Positions 32,333-39,088 of a stretch of DNA of 39,088 nucleotides are shown here, piece after piece; position 1 is the first letter of the stretch, and each line of letters starts with the position of its first letter. The DNA is from Clostridiales bacterium (GTDB taxonomy: Bacteria > Bacillota > Clostridia > Oscillospirales > CAG-272). The notes below the pieces were generated by a model, which ran no database searches, was not told where the DNA came from, and was given only the letters and a program-made list of their open reading frames with translations. The DNA is taken from positions 1-39,088 of the forward strand of contig JAAZAV010000065.1 of assembly GCA_012514145.1 (NCBI GenBank), written 5' to 3'. The position numbers were made by a program, and so were the translations under genes.

Positions 32333-33796
32333 ATGAAATATCGCATCACCGCAGTCATTCTCATTCTTATTATCCTTATCACAACCGTGTCCTGCGGAGG
32401 GGGAGGAAAGGATAAAACAGCCGTCACAACCGCATCGTCTGCCGAAACCGCCGCGGATGCGACCACCGAAATTCCCAAGCTGCCGCCCTCTGTAACTCAG
32501 ACCGATCTCGAAGGCTTTGAGCTGAAAATAAACCACCACAGCCAGCAGTGGCTCTCCTGGGCTAAGAACATCCTAGATGTTGAGGAGATGGACGGCGACC
32601 TCTTCAACGACGCCATATTCGAGCGCAACCGCCTCATCGAGGAGATGTTCAACTGCAAGATAAGCGTCACCGACCAGGAGAGAATCGGTGCGGATCATGT
32701 CTCAAAAGAGGTCATGGCGGGACTTTCCACATACGATGTCTGGTACAACTACGACATCTGGGTTCTGAACGCCATTGAGTATCTTATGCCCTGGGAGGTT
32801 CTCGATTATATCGACCTTGGCGCCGAATGGTGGAATCCCTCTGCCACCGACGTGTTCGAGCTGAACGGCAATCACTATGCCGCCGCGAGCAACTTCTCTG
32901 TAAGCGTGCTCTCCCGCTGCGCCGGTTTTGCATTCGACAAGGACGTTTACGAGCAGTTGGGCACCGATTCCCTCTATTCGATAGTCGACAACAACAAATG
33001 GACCGTCGATAAAATGGCCGAGACCTGCGTCGCCGCCTACAGCGACCTTAACGGCAACAGCCAGATGGACGACGGCGACCGCTTCGGCGTCAACTCCTCC
33101 TTCAAGGAACTCTATAACCGATTCTTCCTCGGGTCGGGCATCAGCTATGTGGGCAAGGACGACGAGGGGTTCCCCCTCTTTACCCTCCCCGACGATGTGG
33201 GCGCGATAAATAAGATCCAGCATATCATTGAGCTCTTTTCCGACCGCCGCGCTTTCAATCCCGCGGAACGCACTATTGCCGAATCGGGCGGTATGGGTTC
33301 TTTCAACAACAGCACTCTTCTCTTCGTCAGCAGCAACCTGCTTGGTCTCGAGAACCTCCGCGCTCTCGAGAACGATATCGGATTTGTTCCCAATCCCAAG
33401 TACGATGAAGCCCAGGATCGCTATTACGCTCCCTCCTTCGGCGCCGAGATAGCCGTTCTCCTGAAAACTCTCCCCGAAGACCGCATGGACAACACCGGTA
33501 TGCTCATGGAAGCCCTCTCCTATTACTCCGACAAGTTCGTCATCCCCATGTATAAAGAGGTGCTCCTCAAAACCAAGTATACCCGCGACAACGAGTCCGA
33601 AGCCATGATTGATATAATAATCAATTCCGTCAGCTTCGAGTTCGGCCTCAACGCCTGGCAGGATACCGTCGCCAATCCCTTCGTCATAGGCGCCATCGTC
33701 AAGGAAAACGGCAACGTCGTCTCTACCCTCGAATCCATGCGCTCCTCCGTCGACTACGCCATCCAAAAACTCAACGAAAAACTCTTGTCTATGTAG
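32333..33796 (+). CDS. Solute-binding lipoprotein F (ABC sugar-type SBP)
   Basis: A 487-aa paralog. CGGAGGA precedes the ATG and the lipobox is TVSC. Marks are GDLFNDAIFERN, EWWNPS, KWTVD, the loop DLNGNSQMDDGD at residues 238-249 (Asn at the third Asp position), DIGFVPNPKYDE and TRDNESEAMIDI. It is on the same strand as the fucosidase and galactonate dehydratase genes, which suggests a galactose- or galacturonate-type ligand. A hairpin separates it from dgoD. No permease nearby. Confidence 0.88.
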   Translation: MKYRITAVILILIILITTVSCGGGGKDKTAVTTASSAETAADATTEIPKLPPSVTQTDLEGFELKINHHSQQWLSWAKNILDVEEMDGDLFNDAIFERNRLIEEMFNCKISVTDQERIGADHVSKEVMAGLSTYDVWYNYDIWVLNAIEYLMPWEVLDYIDLGAEWWNPSATDVFELNGNHYAAASNFSVSVLSRCAGFAFDKDVYEQLGTDSLYSIVDNNKWTVDKMAETCVAAYSDLNGNSQMDDGDRFGVNSSFKELYNRFFLGSGISYVGKDDEGFPLFTLPDDVGAINKIQHIIELFSDRRAFNPAERTIAESGGMGSFNNSTLLFVSSNLLGLENLRALENDIGFVPNPKYDEAQDRYYAPSFGAEIAVLLKTLPEDRMDNTGMLMEALSYYSDKFVIPMYKEVLLKTKYTRDNESEAMIDIIINSVSFEFGLNAWQDTVANPFVIGAIVKENGNVVSTLESMRSSVDYAIQKLNEKLLSM

Positions 33797-33798
33797 GG

Positions 33799-34049
33799 GG
33801 CGCGCGGCTTTTTCGAGAAAAAGCCTGGCAAAAAGCTTTTATATCGGGAAAAAGGTAATTTTGGTTTATCTTACAGCCGATTATTTAACTGCAATCAATA
33901 CAAACAGCCCACATCATTACTTCCCTTTGTGAAGCCGTATGCGGGCTGTTATTATGCCAATTCTACGGCAAGCAAAGCTTGCCGCATATAAAGTTCTTTG
34001 CCATGGCTCAAGCATCCGGCTTGCCGGATGCACAAGAAAGCCGCGCGCC
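33799..34049. repeat. Nested inverted-repeat element between convergent genes
   Basis: The outer arms are a perfect 13-bp inverted repeat, GGCGCGCGGCTTT (33799-33811) and AAAGCCGCGCGCC (34037-34049), filling the gap between two stop codons. Inside lie four more perfect hairpins: GGCTTTTT/AAAAAGCC (33806-33825), AACAGCCC/GGGCTGTT (33903-33950), CGGCAAGC/GCTTGCCG (33966-33984) and GCATCCGG/CCGGATGC (34012-34031). It probably acts as a two-way terminator and may be a decayed MITE. No coding frame. Confidence 0.7.
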
Positions 34050-34051
34050 TC

Positions 34052-34678
34052 CTATGCAAAAAACACTTTGATACCGATGATGATTAGGATAATACCGCCA
34101 AAGATGCTGGCGCTGCTGCCGAAGCGGGTACCGAAGCGTCTGCCGATAATGAGACCGGCGATACAGAAGCAGAAGGTGACGGCGCAGATGATGGCGGCGC
34201 AGAGGACGGCGAGGGACAGGGAGTATTGAGCCATGGTGAAGCCGGTGGAAAGGGCATCGATAGATGTGGCGACGGCCTGGAGGAGGAGGGCGCCCATACC
34301 GGTGGCAGGAATCTGCTTCACGACTTCAAGCGAGCCGGCTTCAATGGCGGAACAGTCGCCGCATCCGGCTATTATACCGCTGTCGCGCAGACCCTCGAAC
34401 AGCATTTTGCCGCCGATGAGCGTCATCAGAATCAGGGCTATCCAGGGTATGAAGTCCTGAATGGCGGCGAACCGGTCGGCTATGGTACGTACGCAGAACC
34501 AGCCGATAAGGGGCATTGCCGCCTGAAAGCCGCCAAAGACGGCAGCCATTACAGTCATGCGGTGGGGTTTCATTTGGGGCTCGTGAAGACCGTTTGCAAG
34601 CGACACCGAAAAGGCGTCCATAGCCAGACCCGCGCCGAGCATCAGGCTCGTTATGCAGAAATTCAGATTAAGTTCCAT
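34052..34678 (-). CDS. mntP: Mn2+ efflux pump MntP
   Basis: A 208-aa membrane protein with six predicted helices. The two family signatures are present, GLAMDAFSVSLANG near the N terminus and ATSIDALSTGF after the midpoint, including the two membrane Asp residues. It exports manganese and protects against its excess. The ATG lies in TATAATG with no clear Shine-Dalgarno sequence. The gene has its own promoter (34811-34840), and a terminator lies in its leader (34739-34783). Stand-alone; the neighbours are unrelated. Confidence 0.9.
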   Translation of the reverse strand: MELNLNFCITSLMLGAGLAMDAFSVSLANGLHEPQMKPHRMTVMAAVFGGFQAAMPLIGWFCVRTIADRFAAIQDFIPWIALILMTLIGGKMLFEGLRDSGIIAGCGDCSAIEAGSLEVVKQIPATGMGALLLQAVATSIDALSTGFTMAQYSLSLAVLCAAIICAVTFCFCIAGLIIGRRFGTRFGSSASIFGGIILIIIGIKVFFA

Positions 34679-34738
34679 TATATACTAATACTCTGTTAGT
34701 AACCCCTTCGGGAATATAAGAACGCCGCTGTAAGCTAT

Positions 34739-34783
34739 AAAAAACACACGTCTCCGCTCGAGTTCTGATGCGGTCCGACGTGT
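34739..34783 (-). terminator. Attenuator-like terminator in the mntP leader
   Basis: On the minus strand, ACACGTC and GACGTGT (34777-34783 and 34746-34752) enclose an inner CCGC/GCGG stem. The structure is followed by GTTTTTT (34739-34745). It sits between the mntP promoter and its ATG, so most transcripts would stop after about 65 nt unless read-through is allowed. It does not match the yybP-ykoY manganese riboswitch. Confidence 0.7.
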
Positions 34784-34810
34784 CTGATATAAAAGTGCAA
34801 GCGTGTTGGC

Positions 34811-34840
34811 ATTATAACATTGAACCCGCCTGTTAGTCAA
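34811..34840 (-). promoter_or_regulatory. mntP promoter
   Basis: Minus-strand TTGACT (34835-34840) and TATAAT (34811-34816) are 18 bp apart. The -35 box is enclosed in the loop of an 11-bp inverted repeat (34824-34855). Confidence 0.75.
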
Positions 34841-34855
34841 GCGCAACAGGCGGGT
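34824..34855. promoter_or_regulatory. Inverted repeat around the mntP -35 box
   Basis: ACCCGCCTGTT (34824-34834) and AACAGGCGGGT (34845-34855) form a perfect 11-bp inverted repeat with a 10-bp centre containing the -35 box. A repressor on it would block the promoter. No U-run follows, so a terminator role is less likely. Confidence 0.6.
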
Positions 34856-34898
34856 AATACCGCACAATATTACGCGATATTTTACCGTTCCCGCCGTC

Positions 34899-34937
34899 AA
34901 AAAAGACGGATACTCCCGAAACCGGAAGCATCCGTCT
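34899..34937 (-). terminator. Terminator of the AKR-lipoprotein operon
   Basis: On the minus strand AGACGGATGCTTCC pairs (with two G-U) with GGGAGTATCCGTCT, followed by TTTTTT. It lies 20 bp after the stop of the 34957 gene. Confidence 0.85.
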
Positions 34938-34956
34938 GATGCGGGTCATGTGCGGT

Positions 34957-35874
34957 TCAGCCCTTCGCAGAATCGGCGGAGGTGAGGTGAATCTCGCTCG
35001 GCAGGGAAGCCGCGCCGCCGGTGGCTCGTGTGCCGTACTGCAGGCATTCGGTGACGAAATGCTTATATGCCTTCGTCAGCTCGGACAGGTTGGCGCCGAG
35101 AAAAACGGCTTTCCCGTCGCTTATGGTGATGCTCCAGCCCTTTGCCGACGGGTCGGCGGTGAAGATAATGGCTGCGCCGCCGCCCGCCGCGGATTTGACA
35201 GCCGGAGTGACGCCGGTCAGCTCGCCAATGCAGAGCGACAGATAGGCGGCAAGGCTCTTGAGTTCGTTGTTTCCCTCGTAAGATATGACAAACTCGGATA
35301 TGTCTCTGCCGCCGACAGTCAGGCCGCGCAGCAGACATTCGCCCTCAAAGGAGTAGTCGCCGATGACCGGCATGTATTCCCGGGCGATAGCCGCCATATC
35401 GGTGTCTTCGCCGGTGTAGCCGAAATACTCCTCAAGGAAGTAGTCGACGGCTTCGGCAAGCGCCTTGTCGGTGAGCCCTTCGATAATAATCTTGCGCCCG
35501 CCGTCAAGCTCTGTCACCGTGAAGTCGTCGCCCCGCAGTTCCTCGCGTACCTGAGCCGAGATGTCCCGCTCCCAGGCTCCCACGAGTATTTCAAGCTCCC
35601 GTTCGGGCTCCTTCTCCCAGTCGGTGGTTATGCCCATCTCGCCGCCGCATATGGCGTTCAGCGTCCGGCGCAGGTGCATAACCGTCTCGAGTTCGGGCTT
35701 TTCGGCGCGGTCGCTGCGGATTATCGAGTAGTCGGCGATGCGGTACCCGCTGCCGGTATCGGCGGAGGTCTCCTCAGTGTCAGATACCTCGCCGCCCTCG
35801 TCCGAGCATGCGGACAGAACCGGCAGACCGGCAAGGAGTATGATAAGCGCCAGCGATATCAGTCGTTTTGTCAT
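34957..35874 (-). CDS. Lipoprotein with two GH20/GH67 N-terminal-like domains
   Basis: A 305-aa lipoprotein with lipobox LSAC. Residues about 42-155 (ADYSIIRSDRA, LRRTLNAICGGEM, ELEILVGAW, FTVTELDGGRKIIIEG) match the alpha/beta domain found in front of the catalytic barrels of GH20/GH67-type hydrolases. Residues about 175-290 look like a second copy (FVISYEGNNELKSLAAYL, ELTGVTPAV, GWSITISDGKAVFLG). There is no catalytic domain. A carbohydrate-binding or sensing role is an inference. The ATG has a poor ribosome site. It follows the aldo/keto reductase at 88 bp on the same strand and ends at a strong terminator. Confidence 0.75.
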   Translation of the reverse strand: MTKRLISLALIILLAGLPVLSACSDEGGEVSDTEETSADTGSGYRIADYSIIRSDRAEKPELETVMHLRRTLNAICGGEMGITTDWEKEPERELEILVGAWERDISAQVREELRGDDFTVTELDGGRKIIIEGLTDKALAEAVDYFLEEYFGYTGEDTDMAAIAREYMPVIGDYSFEGECLLRGLTVGGRDISEFVISYEGNNELKSLAAYLSLCIGELTGVTPAVKSAAGGGAAIIFTADPSAKGWSITISDGKAVFLGANLSELTKAYKHFVTECLQYGTRATGGAASLPSEIHLTSADSAKG

Positions 35875-35961
35875 AATGATTGTGATTCATTGCTCCCGAG
35901 GCATTCCAATAGGGTCGGGGCGGATATGCCGCAAACAGATGTGTTTAACCGCTGAGACCGG

Positions 35962-37089
35962 TTATTTTGCGAACTCGGCGCAAAGCTCCTTCAGCTTGGC
36001 GGGAATATCTATTTTCTGGGGGCATTTCTTGGCGCAGGCGCCGCAGGAGACGCAGACCGAGGGATGAGCGCCTTCCTTGCGTCCCTCGCCAAAGGTGTTC
36101 CAGATATTCCTTGCATGTACCGGCATGCCGTAGACATTCTTATAGGTATGAGCGGTGAACACCTGAGGGATGTTTATTCCCTTGGGGCAGGGCATGCAGT
36201 ATTCGCAGCCGGTGCAGTATAGGTCGGAAAGCGCCTTCAGCTTCTCGAAGCGCTCGGCAACGGCGCGCTGATCCTCGGCGGTCATCTGAATCTTGTCGGC
36301 GGCGACCCGGGCGTTTTTCTCAACTATATCGGTTGACGTCATGCCCGAAAGAGCGCAGGAGACGTTGGGATTGCCCAGCACGAAGCGGAGAGCCAGCTCG
36401 TAGGTGGCCTGGTCGCGTTCGCCCAGTCTTTCCGAGAGCGGGGAGGGCTCGGCAAGGCGTCCGCCGCCCACCGGTCCCATGATTATTGTGCCCAGACCCT
36501 TGGCATGGGCGTTGGCAAGGGCTTCCTCGTTGGAGCGGTCAAGCAGGTTGTACTGCATGAGCACCGACGCGAAGATCTCGCCCCGCTCGATGATGTACGC
36601 CATATTGTCGGGATCGTCGTGGAAGGAGAACGCCAGATGGCGTATCAGCCCCTCGTCCATAGCCTTGCGCGCCTCGTCAAGCAGACCGAAACCGATGATC
36701 TTCTCGTCAAACACGCGCTTGTTTATGGCGTGGAAATGGTAGACATCGATGTGTCCGCAGTCCATGCGCCTGAGCGCCCGGTCGAGTATGCGGCGGAAGT
36801 CGGCGGTCTCCTTGACCTCCCACAAGGGAAGCTTTGTGGAGAGGAGTATTTTGTCGCGGAAAGGCTTTACCGCCCTTCCGACAGCCGCTTCGCTGTTGCC
36901 GTGGCAATAGCCTGCCGCGGTGTCGAAGTAGTTCACGCCCAGCTCGTAGGCGCGGCGGATCATGGGTATAACAACCTCGTCGTCAATCTCATATTTGTCG
37001 TCGCCCACCTTGCGCTCGGGCAGTCTCATACAGCCGAAGCCAAGCTGCGAAATTTTCAGTCCTGTCTTTCCTAAATCACGGTATTGCAT
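35962..37089 (-). CDS. Aldo/keto reductase with C-terminal 2x[4Fe-4S] domain
   Basis: A 375-aa cytoplasmic oxidoreductase. The N-terminal AKR barrel carries the tetrad Asp56 (YFDTA), Tyr61, Lys86 (STK) and His120 (YHFHAI). From residue about 290 the ferredoxin-like C-terminal domain has CTGCEYCMPCP and CVSCGACAKKCP, enough for two clusters. This architecture is common in Clostridia and may pass electrons between NAD(P)H and ferredoxin during sugar reduction. AGGGGGT precedes the ATG. Divergent from the CotH gene. Confidence 0.87.
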   Translation of the reverse strand: MQYRDLGKTGLKISQLGFGCMRLPERKVGDDKYEIDDEVVIPMIRRAYELGVNYFDTAAGYCHGNSEAAVGRAVKPFRDKILLSTKLPLWEVKETADFRRILDRALRRMDCGHIDVYHFHAINKRVFDEKIIGFGLLDEARKAMDEGLIRHLAFSFHDDPDNMAYIIERGEIFASVLMQYNLLDRSNEEALANAHAKGLGTIIMGPVGGGRLAEPSPLSERLGERDQATYELALRFVLGNPNVSCALSGMTSTDIVEKNARVAADKIQMTAEDQRAVAERFEKLKALSDLYCTGCEYCMPCPKGINIPQVFTAHTYKNVYGMPVHARNIWNTFGEGRKEGAHPSVCVSCGACAKKCPQKIDIPAKLKELCAEFAK

Positions 37090-37107
37090 TGGTTTACCCC
37101 CTGAAAT

Positions 37108-37135
37108 AATGTAGGTTTTTATATCATTACGTCAA
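37108..37135 (-). promoter_or_regulatory. Promoter of the aldo/keto reductase gene
   Basis: Minus-strand TTGACG (37130-37135) and TACATT (37108-37113) are 16 bp apart. The -10 is a four-of-six match. Confidence 0.4.
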
Positions 37136-37174
37136 TGTTAACGGTTTGTTTGTGAATTCCCCCGCCTGCCGCGG

Positions 37175-37180
37175 TATAAT
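37175..37180 (+). promoter_or_regulatory. -10 box of the CotH-like gene
   Basis: TATAAT about 25 bp before the ATG. The best -35 candidate (TTGTGA, 37150-37155) is 19 bp away, so the match is moderate. Confidence 0.4.
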
Positions 37181-37205
37181 ATCGGCACGAAGGGAAGTTT
37201 TTGCC

Positions 37206-38942
37206 ATGTATAATATTATAATACGCATAAAAGCCGCGGCGGTCTGCGCGCTTCTGCTCATATTGTGTGTCTTGTGTGCCTGCGCGGAGGGAGAGTCTGC
37301 CGGTCTGTCCGGGGAGTATTCCCCGATTACCGCCGCGGAAAGCACGGCGACAGCGGCGGAGGCTTCATTGCCGGAACGGGACAAAGGGGATGAAGCGAAT
37401 GAAGCAGACAAAGCGGATGAAACGGATGAAACGGAGCCGCCGTTTTATACCCCGCTGCCCGAAACGGCAGAGGGTGGTACATTCCTCGGCATACCGCTGA
37501 TTGATCATGACAAATATATATACGATATCTGTGCCCGTCTGGACGAAACGCGGGGCGGCGGCCTTCTGAAGTTTGTGTTCTACAACGGCACTGTCCTGCC
37601 CTTTGCCTCCTCGGAGCTGACCTTCTACAAGCCGGCGGAGGAAAATATTGACTGGGCGCTTGACAGCGTGTCCTTCGGCTGTGCCGAGCCGGATGTGCGG
37701 GTGGCGTTTGTTGATATGCTGGCGATAGAGTTCTGCGACACACCGGAGGAGGCGGTTCGGAGCGGCGAAAATTTCTGCTTTGTCGCATACACCGACAGCG
37801 AATATACCCTTTACCGGCTTGTATTCACCGGACTGCCGATGCTGTCGCTTGACAGGCGGAGCTCGGAGCTTACGATGCTCGATACCGAGGGCAGGCTCAC
37901 CCAAACCCGCATGACCATGCGTGAGCGCGGCGGCTCCTCCCGCACCTTCCCGAAGAAGGGCTACAAGGTGAACACCCTTGACGAGTGGGACAAAAAGCTG
38001 AACGTCAACCTGCTTGACATGCGCCTTGACGACGACTGGATAATCATCGCCGTCTACTCCGACGAATCAAAACTGCGGGACAAGCTGTCCTATGACCTGT
38101 GGCGCGACATGGGCTACGAGGACGGCGTAAAGATGGAGTTTATCGAGCTGATCCTCGACGGACGGTACTGGGGATTATACGGACTGGTCACACCCATGGA
38201 CAAGAAGCAGTTGGATATAGGTCCCAACGACATTTTAGCGAAAATCGAAAGCTGGGAGATCCCCTCGCTCGGCGAACTCCGAAGCGCCGGGGATGCTGTC
38301 AGCAGCAAGTCGATTGTGATAAAGAAGCCCGATGACATGACACAGGCCAAATGGGATGTGGTGGCTGAATATGTGAACGCCGGCTACATAGCCGACAATA
38401 AGACGCTGAGCGGTATGGTGAGCAGCGGCGGGAATTCCTTCCTTGACACCGACAACATCATAGACTACTGGATCTTCACCAATTTCATCAGCGGCGAGGA
38501 CAACACCTGGAAGAACATGCATGTGTTCTTCCGCCACAACGGCGCCGGATACAACGTCACAATATCGCCCTGGGACTGCGATCTTTCCTTCGGGGTGACC
38601 TGGGACGCGAACTCGCCTCTGCTCTGGAAACGGGTGTTCCATCTGTCAACGGAACGGCTGCGCTTCACTCTCGGCAACAGGCTTGTGGACAACGACATCG
38701 ACGGCGCACAGGAGAAGCTGGCGCGGCGCTGGCGCGAACTGCGTCACGGCGTACTCAGCGACATACGCTTCGGAGATCGGGTGGATGAGCTGAATGAACT
38801 GCTCATCGGGTCGGGCGCATGGGAAAGGGATACTGTTAAGTGGCCCTCGGGCGGTCACTCGGATGAGGGCGCAAACTACATTAAGGAGTTCGCCGCCGCC
38901 AAAGCCGCGTGGCTTGACGAATATGTGCGGTTCGGGAAATAG
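37206..38942 (+). CDS. CotH-like kinase-fold lipoprotein
   Basis: A 578-aa lipoprotein with lipobox LCAC. The ATG at 37206 is preferred (AAGGGAAG upstream). A Glu/Asp/Lys-rich tether (DEANEADKADETDETEPP) is encoded by repeats of GATGAARCG-type units. The second half is a CotH domain: RERGGSSRTFPKKGYK, DDDWIIIAVYSDESKLRDKL, ILDGRYWGLYGLVTPMDKKQ and SPWDCDLSFG, which hold the ATP- and metal-binding residues. CotH phosphorylates spore-coat proteins in Bacillus, but exported homologues are common in non-sporulating anaerobes and often occur with dockerins. Substrate unknown. A terminator follows. Confidence 0.85.
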   Translation: MYNIIIRIKAAAVCALLLILCVLCACAEGESAGLSGEYSPITAAESTATAAEASLPERDKGDEANEADKADETDETEPPFYTPLPETAEGGTFLGIPLIDHDKYIYDICARLDETRGGGLLKFVFYNGTVLPFASSELTFYKPAEENIDWALDSVSFGCAEPDVRVAFVDMLAIEFCDTPEEAVRSGENFCFVAYTDSEYTLYRLVFTGLPMLSLDRRSSELTMLDTEGRLTQTRMTMRERGGSSRTFPKKGYKVNTLDEWDKKLNVNLLDMRLDDDWIIIAVYSDESKLRDKLSYDLWRDMGYEDGVKMEFIELILDGRYWGLYGLVTPMDKKQLDIGPNDILAKIESWEIPSLGELRSAGDAVSSKSIVIKKPDDMTQAKWDVVAEYVNAGYIADNKTLSGMVSSGGNSFLDTDNIIDYWIFTNFISGEDNTWKNMHVFFRHNGAGYNVTISPWDCDLSFGVTWDANSPLLWKRVFHLSTERLRFTLGNRLVDNDIDGAQEKLARRWRELRHGVLSDIRFGDRVDELNELLIGSGAWERDTVKWPSGGHSDEGANYIKEFAAAKAAWLDEYVRFGK

Positions 38943-38967
38943 TGACCGGTGTTTTGAAATACTTTGT

Positions 38968-39010
38968 ATTCCGCGGAAAAGACTGTATATCCGGGTCTTT
39001 TTCGCGGAAT
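38968..39010 (+). terminator. Terminator after the CotH-like gene
   Basis: A 16-bp stem (38968-38983 with 38995-39010, one G-U pair) with an 11-nt loop. The U-run sits inside the right arm and ATCTGTTT follows. The end of the window (39011-39088) contains another short inverted repeat (CGGCAGCCGTG/CACTGCCG) and a partial CCGCGGAATAT repeat, with no gene. Confidence 0.75.
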
Positions 39011-39088
39011 ATCTGTTTATGTCAGCATACGGCGGCAGCCGTGTGAGTATCACTGCCGCGGCCGGCTGTCCTTTTTTCCGCGGAATAT

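Noticed and set aside
32702..33766. Minus-strand ORF of 354 codons opposite SBP F
   Set aside because: Antisense shadow of a clear SBP gene.
34679..34810. yybP-ykoY manganese riboswitch before mntP
   Set aside because: The conserved riboswitch core was not seen; only a terminator hairpin is supported.
1..39088. CRISPR arrays, tRNA or rRNA genes
   Set aside because: No regularly spaced repeats and no cloverleaf or rRNA-like sequence was seen on either strand.

Overview
The window looks like the chromosome of a strictly anaerobic, Gram-positive Clostridia (Oscillospiraceae-like gut lineage). This is inferred from the lipobox lipoproteins, strong GGAGG-type ribosome sites, a type I dockerin, a CotH-like protein, a glycyl radical enzyme, several 4Fe-4S proteins and large-scale duplication of sugar-type solute-binding proteins. 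Most of the window is GC-rich (39 of 60 bases are G or C in 22381-22440). The interior 14.2-21.7 kb is clearly AT-rich (20 of 60 in 19201-19260). No tRNA, rRNA, CRISPR array, transposase or integrase was found. Almost all long antisense ORFs are GC shadows.

Layout. 236-1819 (-) is a secreted transglutaminase/LRR/dockerin protein. 2051-6614 is a self-contained transcription unit: a good promoter, a structured leader, three paralogous QueG-like Fe-S proteins, solute-binding protein (SBP) A and a terminator. 7044-8459 is a stand-alone murD with its own promoter and terminator. A strong promoter at 8637 starts SBP B, SBP C and a double-length fusion of two M42 aminopeptidases (to 14150). At 14175-21699 a 7.5-kb AT-rich island interrupts the line of genes. 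After it the same strand continues with a glycyl radical enzyme, SBP D and an SGNH/SASA esterase, closed by a terminator at 26364. Next come SBP E, a divergent pair (PHP hydrolase / alpha-L-fucosidase), galactonate dehydratase and SBP F. The right end holds mntP, a two-domain lipoprotein, an Fe-S aldo/keto reductase and a CotH-like lipoprotein.

How it fits together. Six SBPs (A-F) are clearly paralogous, all carry an EF-hand-like loop at residue 238-246, and none has permease or ATPase genes beside it. Each lies beside a different enzyme (Fe-S oxidoreductases, M42 peptidase, glycyl radical enzyme, esterase, fucosidase/galactonate dehydratase). This suggests catabolic modules, each with its own binding protein, sharing transporters encoded elsewhere.

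The main discovery is the island. Its outer ends are 15-bp inverted repeats (left end 14175, right end 21699) flanked by the same hexamer TGATAT. Removing it joins the M42 gene to the glycyl radical enzyme gene about 55 bp apart, so it appears to have split one operon. Inside are a truncated LRR lipoprotein, a second complete copy of the 184-bp repeat with its own 6-bp target duplication, a decapitated M23 peptidase, an unknown lipoprotein, and a five-gene operon (propeller-SBP fusion, two very small membrane/secreted proteins, two ABC permeases). The island carries no recognisable transposase, so how it moved is unknown.
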